A stretch of DNA of 64,000 nucleotides from Neorhizobium galegae. GTDB lineage: Bacteria > Pseudomonadota > Alphaproteobacteria > Rhizobiales > Rhizobiaceae. Made by a program: the position numbers and the translations under genes. The stretch covers positions 1,612,001 to 1,676,000 of the forward strand of contig NZ_JAGIPG010000001.1 in NCBI RefSeq assembly GCF_017877055.1, read 5' to 3'. Below the pieces are notes generated by a model, which searched no databases, was not told the DNA's origin, and saw nothing but the letters and a program-made list of their open reading frames with translations. Positions 29,229-38,610 of this stretch are shown here, piece after piece. Position 1 is the first letter of the stretch, and every line of letters begins with the position of its first letter.

Positions 29229-31280
29229 ATGGATGACAATAACGACCTTTTTGCCGATCTGCCGGTGACAGCCAAGGCGATCGCCGTCGAACCCGCGCCC
29301 GCCCTCAAGGCGGAGCCTTCGACACCGCGCGCCGCTCCGACGACATTGTCCGGCGACGACTACGGCGCCTCCTCGATCCGCGTGCTCGAGGGCCTGGAGC
29401 CGGTGCGCATGCGCCCCGGCATGTATATCGGCGGCACCGACGAAAAGGCGATGCACCACCTCTTCGCCGAAGTCATCGACAATTCGATGGATGAGGCGGT
29501 TGCCGGCCATGCGGACTTCATCGACGTCCATCTCGATGCCGAGGGTTTCCTGACGGTCACCGACAACGGCCGAGGCATCCCGGTCGAGAACCATCCCCAG
29601 GTGCCGGGCAAGTCGACACTCGAAGTCATCATGACCAAGCTGCATGCCGGCGGTAAATTCGACGGCAAGGCCTACGAGACGTCAGGCGGCCTGCACGGCG
29701 TCGGCGTTTCCGTCGTCAACGCGCTGTCCGACCTTCTCGAAGTGGAAGTCGCCCGCAATCGCAAACTCTACCGCCAGCGCTTTTCGCGGGGCGTGCCGCA
29801 GGGCGGCCTCGAAGAACTCGGCGACGTCCATAACCGCCGCGGGACCCGGGTGCGCTTCCATCCCGACCCGCAGATTTTCGGCGATCATGCGAAATTCGAT
29901 GCCGGCCGTATCTTCCGCATGGCGCGCTCAAAAGCCTATCTGTTCGGCGGCGTCGAGATCCGCTGGAGCTGCGATCCGGGCATGGTTCCCGCCGGCGGCG
30001 ACATCCCGGAAAAGGCGGTCTTCCACTTCCCCGGCGGCCTGAAGGACTATCTCTCCGCCACGCTCGGCAAGGACTTCACGGTGACGCGCGAAATCTTCGC
30101 CGGCCGCACCGAAAAGACCGGCGGCCATGGCGCGATGGAATGGGCGATCACCTGGTATGGCGGCGATCCCGAACTGCATTCCTATTGCAACACCATTCCG
30201 ACACCGGAAGGCGGCACGCACGAAGCGGGGCTCCGCATCGCGCTGACCAAGGGTCTCAAGAATTATGCGGACCTGACGCAGAACAAGCGTGCCAAGGACA
30301 TCACCACCGACGACGTGATGATCTCGGCGGTCGGCATGCTTTCGGTCTTCATCCGCGAGCCGGAATTCGTCGGCCAGACCAAGGACAAGCTTGCAACCGT
30401 CGAAGCCCAGCGCATCGTCGAAAACATCCTGCGCGATCCTTTCGACCACTATCTTGCCGGCAACCCGGCCGAAGCCGCGAAACTGCTCGAATGGGTGATC
30501 GAGCGCGCCGAAGAGCGCCTGCGCCGCCGCAAGGAAAAGGAAGTCAACCGCAAGACGGCCGTGCGCAAGCTGCGCCTGCCTGGAAAACTCGCCGACTGCT
30601 CGCAGAACACCGCCGAGGGTGCCGAACTCTTCATCGTCGAAGGGGACTCGGCCGGAGGCTCCGCCAAGCAGGGCCGCAACCGCGCCAACCAAGCCATTTT
30701 GCCCTTGCGTGGAAAAATCCTCAACGTCGGCAGCGCCAGCCGTGAGAAGCTCTCAGCCAACCAGCAGATCGCCGATCTCATCCAGGCGCTCGGCTGCGGC
30801 ACCCGGACAAAATATCGCGAGGAAGACCTCCGTTACGAGCGCATCATCATCATGACCGATGCGGACGTCGACGGCGCCCATATCGCCTCGCTGCTGATCA
30901 CCTTCTTCTACCAGGAAATGCCCGAGTTGATCCGCGGCAACCATCTCTACCTGGCGGTGCCGCCGCTCTACGTTCTGCGCCAGGGCGGCAAGACCGTCTA
31001 TGCTCGCGACGATGCCCACCGGGCGGAACTGATGGAAACGGTGTTCAAGGGCAAGAAGGTCGAGATCGGCCGCTTCAAAGGCCTTGGCGAGATGATGGCG
31101 GCGCAGCTCAAGGAAACCACGATGGATCCTGCCCATCGTACGCTGCTTCGTGTTTCGATCGACGACGTGGATTTCGAAGGTACTCGCGAGGCAGTCGACA
31201 ACCTGATGGGCACCAAGGCGGATGCGCGCTTCCGCTTCATCCAGGAGCGTGCAGCGTTTGCCGAAAACCTCGATATCTGA
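29229..31280 (+). CDS. parE: DNA topoisomerase IV subunit B
   Basis: A 683-residue type IIA topoisomerase ATPase subunit for chromosome decatenation. The GHKL ATPase shows EVIDNSMDEA, DNGRGIP and GLHGVGVSVVNALS. The TOPRIM domain has EGDSAGGSAKQGR and DADVDGAHI. The length and short C-terminal domain fit ParE rather than GyrB (usually over 800 residues in rhizobia). An upstream ATG at 29178 in the same frame would add 17 residues. MDDNNDLFADLP fits relatives better. No parC is nearby. Confidence 0.93.
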   Translation: MDDNNDLFADLPVTAKAIAVEPAPALKAEPSTPRAAPTTLSGDDYGASSIRVLEGLEPVRMRPGMYIGGTDEKAMHHLFAEVIDNSMDEAVAGHADFIDVHLDAEGFLTVTDNGRGIPVENHPQVPGKSTLEVIMTKLHAGGKFDGKAYETSGGLHGVGVSVVNALSDLLEVEVARNRKLYRQRFSRGVPQGGLEELGDVHNRRGTRVRFHPDPQIFGDHAKFDAGRIFRMARSKAYLFGGVEIRWSCDPGMVPAGGDIPEKAVFHFPGGLKDYLSATLGKDFTVTREIFAGRTEKTGGHGAMEWAITWYGGDPELHSYCNTIPTPEGGTHEAGLRIALTKGLKNYADLTQNKRAKDITTDDVMISAVGMLSVFIREPEFVGQTKDKLATVEAQRIVENILRDPFDHYLAGNPAEAAKLLEWVIERAEERLRRRKEKEVNRKTAVRKLRLPGKLADCSQNTAEGAELFIVEGDSAGGSAKQGRNRANQAILPLRGKILNVGSASREKLSANQQIADLIQALGCGTRTKYREEDLRYERIIIMTDADVDGAHIASLLITFFYQEMPELIRGNHLYLAVPPLYVLRQGGKTVYARDDAHRAELMETVFKGKKVEIGRFKGLGEMMAAQLKETTMDPAHRTLLRVSIDDVDFEGTREAVDNLMGTKADARFRFIQERAAFAENLDI

Positions 31281-31304
31281 GCCGGACTTCCGGCTTGGAT
31301 AGCC

Positions 31305-31676
31305 TTAGAAACCTTGGGCGGCCACGATCAGCAGGCCGCCCACCACGCCGATATTGGCGATCCAGCCATTGATCGCGCCCTCCCGGGCAAAGCCGTCCTT
31401 GTTCCAGAAATCGAGGATGATCCACGAGGCGATAAGCGTGAAGGCGACAAGGCCAAGCGCCGCCCAGCCGGCGTAAAAACCGAAGATCACCATCAAGCCC
31501 GCAAACGCCTCGAAGATACTGCCGGTGATCAAAACTTGCCGCGGACGCGGTATCCCGCGCGCCGCCATCGGCGCGGTCACCGTGGGGAGGATGAATAAAT
31601 GCCGGACGCCGGCCACCACGAAAATGCCCCCGATGAGCATGCGTCCGAAGACCATCAGGAATTCCGCCGCGGCCAT
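31305..31676 (-). CDS. DoxX family membrane protein
   Basis: A 123-residue protein with four predicted membrane helices and DoxX signatures GRMLIGGIFVVAGVRHL and WNKDGFAREGAINGWIANIGVVGGLL. DoxX-type proteins are linked to quinone or thiol redox at the membrane, but most bacterial members have no defined role. It sits 5 bases after the bacteriophytochrome gene on the same strand, so the two may be co-transcribed. It is convergent with parE. Confidence 0.85.
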   Translation of the reverse strand: MAAAEFLMVFGRMLIGGIFVVAGVRHLFILPTVTAPMAARGIPRPRQVLITGSIFEAFAGLMVIFGFYAGWAALGLVAFTLIASWIILDFWNKDGFAREGAINGWIANIGVVGGLLIVAAQGF

Positions 31677-31681
31677 GAAAG

Positions 31682-34231
31682 TCAGCTCCGTTCGCCGAGC
31701 ACCTTGGTAACGGCGCCGATCAATGCCGCCGCCTCATAAGGCTTGAGGACGACAGGCGCGGAAAAACTTGCCGGGATGATCGACCTGTCGCTGTAGCCTG
31801 TCGCGAAAATGAAAGGAATGTCCCGGCGGATCAGTTCCTCGGCGATCGGCAGCGATGTGCCGGAGCCGAGATTGACGTCGAGGATCGCGACATCGAACGT
31901 GAACTCCTTGAGCTTTCGGAAAGCGTCGGCAACTGAGGGCGTCGTCGTCACCTTGTCGATGCCATGCTCGGCAAGCATCGCTTCCACGTCCGCGGCAATC
32001 AGCATCTGGTCCTCCACCAACAGGAATTCGAGGTCCTGAAGCCGGGGCGCAGCTTTGTCCTGGCCAACAGCGCTGCTGCGCTCCTCGGATTCGACTTCCG
32101 CCAACTCCTCATCGCCATGGATGTGTTTCGACGGCACCACGAAGCGCGCCCTCACCCCTTCGGGCGGATATTCGATCTTCGCCTCGCCCTCCAGCTCGTA
32201 CGGCACGCTGCGGGTGATCAGGACGCTGCCAAAACCGGCGCGTGACGGGAGGTTTACCGGCGGCCCGTCTTTTTCTGTCCAGACGAGTTCGCAATCGTGG
32301 TTGGCAAGTCGTCGCCACTCGACATCCAGCCGTCCGCCATTGACCGAGAGCGAACCGTATTTTGCAGCGTTGGTCGACATCTCGTGCAAGACCAGCGCCA
32401 TCACCGAAAAGGCACGGCTGTCGAGCCATATGCGCGGCCCCCTGAGCGTGACGTTGCGCGTTCCCTCCCTGTAGGGCTTCAGCTCCGCTTCCAGAAGATC
32501 GGACAACACGCCGCCGTCGCCGCCGCGCACGACCTGGTCATGAGCGAAGGCAAGCGCCTGGATGCGTCCCTTGAGCGAGCCGACATAATCCTTGAGGCTG
32601 ACGTCGGCGTCGACCGAATGCCCGACCAGCGCCTTGATCACCGCAAGGATGTTCTTGACCCGATGGTTGAGCTCCTCGTTCAGCATCCGCTGACGCACGT
32701 CCGCCTTGCCGCGTTCGTCGGCCAGCAACTCGTTGTGATGCAGAACCACTTCGACAAGCACGGCACGGATGGCGTCGGCGATCTCACGGTCGCCATCGGT
32801 CCAGGGCGGGGCCTGCTGATGCACCATCTCCTTCCAGACGGCGAAACTCCTGCGGGGTGTCAGCCGGTCTCCGAGCGGCCCCGTCTCGTAGGTTTTTTCA
32901 GGATTGCCCGCCCAGTTGAGCGTCTGCACCATTTCCCGGCGGAAGAAGAACAGGTAGTCGCGCGGTCGCTGCGAGAGCGGGATAGCCAGCACGCCGCAGA
33001 TCGTGTCCGGAGAAATGTGCAGCCCCGGCAGATCCACGGAAAGCTGGAAGCTGGACCAGATCCTGCCGCCCGCGGCATCGCCGACCAATTCTGCGAGCTT
33101 TGCTATCAGGTTCTGCGGCGGCACTACCCCTTCGCCGGTCCATGTGCCGTCGAGCAGCAGGCCGACGCCGTCGCAGGCCAGCATCTTACTGAATTCGCCA
33201 AGCGAATTGCGCAGCAGCCCGGTAATGTTCGGATGGTGGGAGGCTGCCTGCAGGAAGCGATCGAGCGACCGTCGCGCCTGGCCTGCCGTCTCCATGAGTT
33301 GCCGTTGCTTCAATGCGCTCAGATGCAGCGAGAAAAATTCACCGAAGGTTTCCGCCGCCACCCGCTGCGGCATCGAGAGCACTTTCGGAGAATAGTGGTG
33401 GCAGGCGATCAGGCCCCAGAGCTCGTTGTCCACCACGACCGAGATCGACATCGAAGCCGCGACACCCATGTTGCGCAGATATTCGCAATGGATGGGCGAA
33501 ACGCTGCGCAGATGCGCGAAGGACAGATCCAGCGCCTCGCCTGCCTCGTCGGTTTCCGGCACGATCGGGATGCGCGGGTTGCCGGCGTCGGAAATCACCC
33601 GCACGGTGTTCTTGACGTAAAGCGCGCGGGCCTGTTTCGGGATGTCGCCTGCCGGGAAATACTGCCCCTTGAAGCTTTCGAGGTCGCGCCTCTTGTATTC
33701 GCTGACGACCTTTCCGGAACCGTCCTCCTCGAAACGATAGATCATTACCCGATCGTAGCCGAGCATGGCATAGATCAGCCGCGCCGAGCTTTCGATCAGC
33801 CGGTCGAGGCTGGCGACATTGCGGATGCGGCTGATCAGCATGCGCGCCACTTCGAGCGGCTGGTCGGAATCGGTCGATGCCGGCTCGAACTCCAGGATCA
33901 CCTTGGATTCGAAACGATGGATCGAGACGTCGAACGCGGCTCCCGAGGCAAACCTGAGACCATGCCGAAGCGCCGGCCTCGCCGGGTTGTCGGACGTGGC
34001 GAGCGCATTGCGCAATGTATGCGCCGCCTCCCCGCCGACGATCTCCTCCAGCCGCCGGCCGTTGATATCTCCCGTGATCGAAAGCATGTCCGCCACATTG
34101 GCGGAGTGTTGCACGATCTCCGCTCCAGCGGCGTCGCAGGCGATAAGGCATCCATGAGGTTGAATGCTGCCGGGGATGTGGATCGGCTCTCGGTCGCAAT
34201 TGCTAAGGTCGACCGCGTCCCTGTGAGGCAT
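31682..34231 (-). CDS. Bacteriophytochrome: PAS-GAF-PHY, HWE histidine kinase and C-terminal receiver
   Basis: An 849-residue hybrid photoreceptor kinase. The biliverdin-binding Cys is residue 12, just before DREPIHIPGSIQPHG (PAS). The GAF domain has FPAGDIPKQAR, a variant of the usual PASDIP, and the His of SPIHCEYLRNMGV. A PHY region follows (about 320-500). The kinase has the H-box ELNHRVKNILAVIKAL, the N-box VLHEMSTNAAKYGSLS and the W-x-E of WTEKDGPP, placing it in the HWE family. The last about 120 residues are a receiver with phospho-Asp in AILDVNLGSG and Lys in VLKPY. The layout matches Agrobacterium Agp2/AtBphP2, a bathy phytochrome. No heme oxygenase gene is in the window. Confidence 0.93.
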   Translation of the reverse strand: MPHRDAVDLSNCDREPIHIPGSIQPHGCLIACDAAGAEIVQHSANVADMLSITGDINGRRLEEIVGGEAAHTLRNALATSDNPARPALRHGLRFASGAAFDVSIHRFESKVILEFEPASTDSDQPLEVARMLISRIRNVASLDRLIESSARLIYAMLGYDRVMIYRFEEDGSGKVVSEYKRRDLESFKGQYFPAGDIPKQARALYVKNTVRVISDAGNPRIPIVPETDEAGEALDLSFAHLRSVSPIHCEYLRNMGVAASMSISVVVDNELWGLIACHHYSPKVLSMPQRVAAETFGEFFSLHLSALKQRQLMETAGQARRSLDRFLQAASHHPNITGLLRNSLGEFSKMLACDGVGLLLDGTWTGEGVVPPQNLIAKLAELVGDAAGGRIWSSFQLSVDLPGLHISPDTICGVLAIPLSQRPRDYLFFFRREMVQTLNWAGNPEKTYETGPLGDRLTPRRSFAVWKEMVHQQAPPWTDGDREIADAIRAVLVEVVLHHNELLADERGKADVRQRMLNEELNHRVKNILAVIKALVGHSVDADVSLKDYVGSLKGRIQALAFAHDQVVRGGDGGVLSDLLEAELKPYREGTRNVTLRGPRIWLDSRAFSVMALVLHEMSTNAAKYGSLSVNGGRLDVEWRRLANHDCELVWTEKDGPPVNLPSRAGFGSVLITRSVPYELEGEAKIEYPPEGVRARFVVPSKHIHGDEELAEVESEERSSAVGQDKAAPRLQDLEFLLVEDQMLIAADVEAMLAEHGIDKVTTTPSVADAFRKLKEFTFDVAILDVNLGSGTSLPIAEELIRRDIPFIFATGYSDRSIIPASFSAPVVLKPYEAAALIGAVTKVLGERS

Positions 34232-34452
34232 ATTACAAGTCCCTGAAGACAGTCCGACCAATAGAATGGGGACAGCAGACGCTTCGGCATCCTTAAGGTT
34301 CGGAAAAGTTCGGCAAGAAGGTTTGCATCGTAATTCCGGCCGTGCCGCAAGGTGATTTCATATTTTTATCGCATCTGCCGTCTAGGGCAAGGAGTAAGCT
34401 TCCTTTTAATGGATGACGCATTAGGCTTGTACCAGGGAACCTCATAAGCCAT

Positions 34453-35703
34453 ATGATGGTGAAAATGAAAAAAGGAAATGTGGTGAGCGGAAATAACGAT
34501 CGCAAGGGCCCGAAGGAGCCGCGCTGGCTTGGGCCAGTCGCGCCGAGCAGGGTTGCGCTCATCCCGCCGATCTCCGCTGCTCGCTGGCTTCTCGTGCTTG
34601 TCGCTGCTGCCGGCATCTATTTCTTCCATGGCTTCCTGGTCCCGGTTCTCGCCGCTCTGGTGATCGGTTTCGCAAGCTGGCCGCTCTACCGCGAGCTGCT
34701 GCGCCGGATTGGCGGCAACACCACCATCGGCGCCTCGCTCGCCATCATCTTCATCCTGACCTTCCTGATCGTGCCGATCGGCATCGCGATCTCCTATACG
34801 ATCGGCGAGGTGCGTCAGTGGATCGTCTGGGCGGCCGAAGTGAACCGTTTCGGCGCCCCGCCGCCCGCCTGGATCACCGGCCTTCCCTGGGTCGGAGAAT
34901 GGCTCGGCATCCAGTGGGTCCAGCATGTCGGCTCGCCCGGTGCGGTCGGCGAACTGATCCAGATCGTCTCGGGCGCCAATATCGGCAATATCTACCGCGC
35001 CATCGTGGCGGCGGGCGACGGCGCCTTCCATCTCGTGCTGACGCTGCTCTTCATGCTGATTGCGCTGTTCTTCGTCTATCGCGACGGCGGCTCCTTCAGC
35101 GAGCAGATCGACCTTCTCGGAGAGCGCATCCTGCCGACCCGTTGGGAGCGCATCTCGCGTGTCGTTCCAAGGACGATCAGTTCGACCGTGACCGGCCAGA
35201 CGCTGATTGCAATCGGCGAAGGCATCGTGCTCGGCATCGCCTACTGGATCGCAGGCGTCCCCTCGCCTGTCACCCTCGGCGTATTGACCGGACTGATGGC
35301 GCTCATCCCGGGTGGCGCACCGCTGTCTTTCTCGCTCATCTCGTTTTATCTGGTCGCCAACGGCGCCTATGTCGCCGGCGGCGGCCTTTTCCTCTGGGGC
35401 ACGGTCGAGCTCTTCATCGTCGACAAGACGCTGCGGCCGCGCCTGGTCGGCGGCCCGATCAAGCTTCCCTTCCTGCCGACATTCTTCGGTCTCGTCGGCG
35501 GCGTCAGCACCATGGGTTTTCTCGGCCTGTTCATCGGCCCGGTGCTGATGGCGCTGCTGGTGTCGATCTGGCGCGAATGGATCCGGGAAGTGAAGATGGC
35601 CGACGTGACCGAGGTCGAATCGACCGATTTGGCCAAAGGGCCGGCGGCACCTCCGGACCTTCCGCCCGAGCTTCCCGTGGTCAGGAAAGTCTCTTCTCCA
35701 TGA
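34453..35703 (+). CDS. AI-2E family transporter
   Basis: A 416-residue membrane protein with about eight helices and the family (formerly UPF0118, TqsA/PerM-like) features: paired N-terminal helices ending FASWPLYRELLRRIG, a soluble middle segment, LTLLFMLIALFFVYRDG, the motif LTGLMALIPGGAPLSF and the loop LRPRLVGGPIKLPFLPTFFGLVGGVSTMGFLGLFIGPVLM. Members export small molecules or act as Na+/H+ antiporters, and the AI-2 link is not general. No luxS is present. The start is uncertain among ATGs at 34453, 34456 and 34465. The last 23 bases overlap the convergent GNAT gene. Confidence 0.87.
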   Translation: MMVKMKKGNVVSGNNDRKGPKEPRWLGPVAPSRVALIPPISAARWLLVLVAAAGIYFFHGFLVPVLAALVIGFASWPLYRELLRRIGGNTTIGASLAIIFILTFLIVPIGIAISYTIGEVRQWIVWAAEVNRFGAPPPAWITGLPWVGEWLGIQWVQHVGSPGAVGELIQIVSGANIGNIYRAIVAAGDGAFHLVLTLLFMLIALFFVYRDGGSFSEQIDLLGERILPTRWERISRVVPRTISSTVTGQTLIAIGEGIVLGIAYWIAGVPSPVTLGVLTGLMALIPGGAPLSFSLISFYLVANGAYVAGGGLFLWGTVELFIVDKTLRPRLVGGPIKLPFLPTFFGLVGGVSTMGFLGLFIGPVLMALLVSIWREWIREVKMADVTEVESTDLAKGPAAPPDLPPELPVVRKVSSP

Positions 35704-36139
35704 AGATGCTGAGCGGATCGGCCCGGTAGTTCGAGAACGGCCCGATCTCTGAAAAGCCGCAGGCGCGATAAAGCCCGATCGCCTGCGGTTGATGGATGCC
35801 AGTCTCCAGCCGGATCGCCGCCAGGTTAAGCTCGCCGCCGCGTTGCAGGATCGCATCCATCAGTCGCCGGCCGAGCTTCAGGCCCCGTGCCGCCTCGTCG
35901 ACGAACATCCGTTTGATCTCCCCGATGCCGTCGCCCGCCTCGACCAGCGCTCCGCAGCCCAAAATTGTGTCGCCGTCACGCGCCACGAAAAAGGAAACGC
36001 CGGGGCCTTCGAGGGTCGCGGCATCCACCATGTGATTGCTTTCGGTGGGGTAGAGCGAGGCCGCATAGGCATCGGAGAGTTCGAGAAGCTTCAGCACGCC
36101 CGCCTGGCGCGGCGGTTCGATCGCAATGGTGACGGTCAT
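35681..36139 (-). CDS. GNAT N-acetyltransferase
   Basis: A 152-residue GNAT. Acetyl-CoA motif A is IKRMFVDEAARGLKLGRRLMD, a R/K-G-x-x-x-G variant, and the C-terminal RLETGIHQPQAIGLYRACGF is a typical motif B. GGAGG precedes the ATG. The substrate is unknown. It overlaps the 3' end of the AI-2E transporter gene by 23 bases, tail to tail. Confidence 0.85.
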   Translation of the reverse strand: MTVTIAIEPPRQAGVLKLLELSDAYAASLYPTESNHMVDAATLEGPGVSFFVARDGDTILGCGALVEAGDGIGEIKRMFVDEAARGLKLGRRLMDAILQRGGELNLAAIRLETGIHQPQAIGLYRACGFSEIGPFSNYRADPLSIFMEKRLS

Positions 36140-36261
36140 TTTCGGCCTCCGGGAGTCTTCGGTAAGAGCATGGCTTGGCTGAGACGGTATATGTGTAAAA
36201 CCTGCCTTGGTTGGGTCAAGATTGCCCGCTCTAAGTCGCTGGCCATATTCCAGGGGACGAC

Positions 36262-36705
36262 ATGAATCCTGCGCTGATCGTCATGACCATTCTCGGCTGC
36301 AACGACGCCGGAACGGATTGCCACTATATCGCCACCGCTGAAAACCGCTGGCCGAGCATCGAGATGTGCAATTCGGTGTCGGAGCAACAGCTGTCCGGTT
36401 ATGCAAACCAGCCCTTTCCGATGCTGATCGCCGTCTGCCAGAAGCCGGAAGCCGCCGAGATCGCCAACGCGCCGGTTCCGCAGGCTCGACCCGAGACGGC
36501 ACCGCCCGCCTCATCCGGGCAGCAGGCCGCGGTGCCTGCTCAGGAGCCGGTGACCCAGCAGGAGAAGGAAACGCTTGCGGGCCGGGCCATCCAGCGGGTC
36601 AAGACGGTGCTTCCGACCACCGAAGGGGTGAAAACACTGATGACCAGTCCGGTGCGGCTGGTCGAGAACGGCTATTCCTGGGTCGCCAAGAAATTCCAGC
36701 GCTAA
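36262..36705 (+). CDS. Hypothetical protein, 147 residues
   Basis: The N-terminal 55 residues contain three Cys (MTILGCND, TDCHY, EMCNS) and another Cys near 64, suggesting disulfides or a small exported domain. The middle is Pro/Ala/Gln-rich and disordered. The C-terminus (RAIQRVKTVLPTTEGVKTLMTSPVRLVENGYSWVAKKFQR) is basic and helical. The start shows CAGGGGACG before ATG. I recognise no named family, though similar proteins with this N-terminal Cys pattern occur in rhizobia. Confidence 0.65.
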   Translation: MNPALIVMTILGCNDAGTDCHYIATAENRWPSIEMCNSVSEQQLSGYANQPFPMLIAVCQKPEAAEIANAPVPQARPETAPPASSGQQAAVPAQEPVTQQEKETLAGRAIQRVKTVLPTTEGVKTLMTSPVRLVENGYSWVAKKFQR

Positions 36706-36713
36706 GCCGGCGG

Positions 36714-37841
36714 TTACGCCGCCAGCGACACCCCGTTTGCGTAGGATCGCGCGCTGAGCCGGACTTCCAGCCGATGCAGCTTCTCGATCATCTCGAGGAG
36801 GTCGCAGACCGGCGAAAGCTGCATGTCCGATCGCTGGAACTTTTCGAGCAGGAGGCCGGCGATATTGTCGAGCGTGCCGTTTGCCGCCGCCTTGCGCCAG
36901 AGGAAGACCGCTTCGACGAAGACGGCTGCGATATCCCGTCCGAGGCCCGAGGCTTCGAAGAGCGCCCGCACCGCATGCATACGGCCGGTCGCAAGGATCG
37001 CCCGCACCCGGCGGTCGTCCAGGCCGGACAGCGAAACCATCGCGCCTGCGAAAAAATCGACCTTGCCGCTGCAGAGCGCATGGATGAGAAAGGCGGGCGT
37101 CAGCCGTCCGGCGGTGCGCAAATGTTCCACCAGGCCGGGGATCTCCTCCTGCAGGACGGCGCCTGCGATGGCGACAGCTGCGGCCTCTCCTGCCTCGCGG
37201 GTCATGTGCTCGATCCGGGCCGGCGCCATGCTGGTCCGCACCAGTCCGGAGCCGGCAAGCGCTGCGGCAATGTGGTTGACCAGCATGTGGCGGGCATCCG
37301 CCGGCAGCGCGTCGCGCTCCAGCAGCAGGTTGCGGATTTCGCAGCAATGCCCGAACCGCTCGGCGATCCGCCTGAGCGAAACCCGGGTGATCGAGGCGGT
37401 CCCGTTTTCCAGAAGAATTGTGACTTCGCATTCGTCGCCGATCTCGGCGATGGCGGCAGCGATCCCGCGCGAAAGGTTCGGCCTTGCTGCGATCATTCCG
37501 CGGGTCAGGCTGTCGCTGCGCCCGGCAAGATCGACGAGGTCGTTTTCGGTGAGCACCGGCGAGCGGGCGATGACCGTGCAGGCGATCTCCGGCTGATCTT
37601 CTGCAAGGCACACGATGACGGCGCGTGGGGAATCGGGGGAATCCGCCAGAGCCTCCGCGAGCGCCAGGCGCACCTGCGGCGAGGGATCGTCGAGGAGATA
37701 GGTCATGGCAAGCGCCGCCGCCCGATGCTGCTCGCCACCCATGGGTGAGCGGAGATAGGCCCGGCCGAGAGCATTGGCCGCCTTCGCCCTCTCGCCTGCT
37801 CTTGCTGTTTCAGCCCAACGAAGAAATGCCTGTACGATCAC
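36714..37841 (-). CDS. DUF2336 domain-containing protein
   Basis: A 375-residue helical-repeat protein. The opening RYLSDP-like block ALAMTYLLDDPSPQVRLALAEALADSPDSPRAVIVCLAEDQPEIACTVIARS resembles HEAT-like repeats, and the layout fits DUF2336, an alphaproteobacterial family of unknown function sometimes found near signalling genes. There is no signal peptide. It is convergent with the 147-residue gene (8-base gap) and divergent from the CitE-like gene. Confidence 0.8.
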   Translation of the reverse strand: MIVQAFLRWAETARAGERAKAANALGRAYLRSPMGGEQHRAAALAMTYLLDDPSPQVRLALAEALADSPDSPRAVIVCLAEDQPEIACTVIARSPVLTENDLVDLAGRSDSLTRGMIAARPNLSRGIAAAIAEIGDECEVTILLENGTASITRVSLRRIAERFGHCCEIRNLLLERDALPADARHMLVNHIAAALAGSGLVRTSMAPARIEHMTREAGEAAAVAIAGAVLQEEIPGLVEHLRTAGRLTPAFLIHALCSGKVDFFAGAMVSLSGLDDRRVRAILATGRMHAVRALFEASGLGRDIAAVFVEAVFLWRKAAANGTLDNIAGLLLEKFQRSDMQLSPVCDLLEMIEKLHRLEVRLSARSYANGVSLAA

Positions 37842-37941
37842 ACTCGGCCTCGACTACACATGCCAGGTTCAGATCCTGGCTGGCTTGTTAGGTCACGCTA
37901 GTGTCAAAAAGTTTAAGATTGGTTCACCACGTTCCTTAACC

Positions 37942-38610
37942 ATGGCGAAGTCCTTGAAAATACGGTCCTGGTTTATCGTTGCCCCCTCCGCGAAAGCCGC
38001 AAAGGTCCATTCAGCGGGCGCGGATGTGACTGTGCTCGACCTGACAGGCGCCCCTGAGTCGTGGAACGGGGTTGGGGATTTCTGCCGGGCATGGGCCGAC
38101 TTGGCGCCGGCCGCGGACCTGGCTTTCCTGCTGCCGGCTTTTTCTTCGGCAAGAACGGAGACCGCCGTCGATCTGGTCATCCGACATGACGCCAGCTCGG
38201 TCGTGCTCTCGGGCGCCCGCAGCGGCGGCGAAGTGCAGAGGCTGGACATGGCTTTGCGCGTGGCGGAAATCCGGACAGGGCTGGCACCGGGCAAGACGGC
38301 GATCGTCGCGCTAGCCGATGGGGCCGGCATCCTCGCCGCCTCCGGCTTCGAGCGCTGCAGCAATCGCCTGGCGGCCCTCGGCTGGGAAGGTGGCTACGAT
38401 CCCTCCTCCGATACCGCGCGTCTTGCGGCGGGGGCCATCGCGCTCGCCGCCGCTGCCGCAGGCATAGCGGCCATCGACGCCGTCTCGCCCAAGGGGAGCG
38501 CGGCTCCCCTCCAGTCTGACTGCGAAAGAGCGAGAGCAAACGGTTTCTCGGGCAAGCTCTGCCGCCGTCCCGATCAAATTCCGAGCATCAATCGGATTTT
38601 CAGTTTTTAG
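37942..38610 (+). CDS. HpcH/HpaI aldolase/citrate lyase (CitE)-like protein, probably non-catalytic
   Basis: A 222-residue protein with a recognisable CitE-type frame: RSWFIVAPSAKAAKVHSAGADVTVLDLTG at the N-terminus, VVLSGARSGGEVQRLDMALR in the middle, and the C-terminal ERARANGFSGKLCRRPDQIPSINRIFS, which mirrors the CoA-side ending of CitE proteins. The acidic residues expected to bind Mg2+ are missing: LDLED has become LDLTG and the E-T-x-x-G segment has become ADGAG. It is about 60-80 residues shorter than active enzymes. It overlaps the flavin reductase stop by 11 bases. Confidence 0.65.
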   Translation: MAKSLKIRSWFIVAPSAKAAKVHSAGADVTVLDLTGAPESWNGVGDFCRAWADLAPAADLAFLLPAFSSARTETAVDLVIRHDASSVVLSGARSGGEVQRLDMALRVAEIRTGLAPGKTAIVALADGAGILAASGFERCSNRLAALGWEGGYDPSSDTARLAAGAIALAAAAAGIAAIDAVSPKGSAAPLQSDCERARANGFSGKLCRRPDQIPSINRIFSF

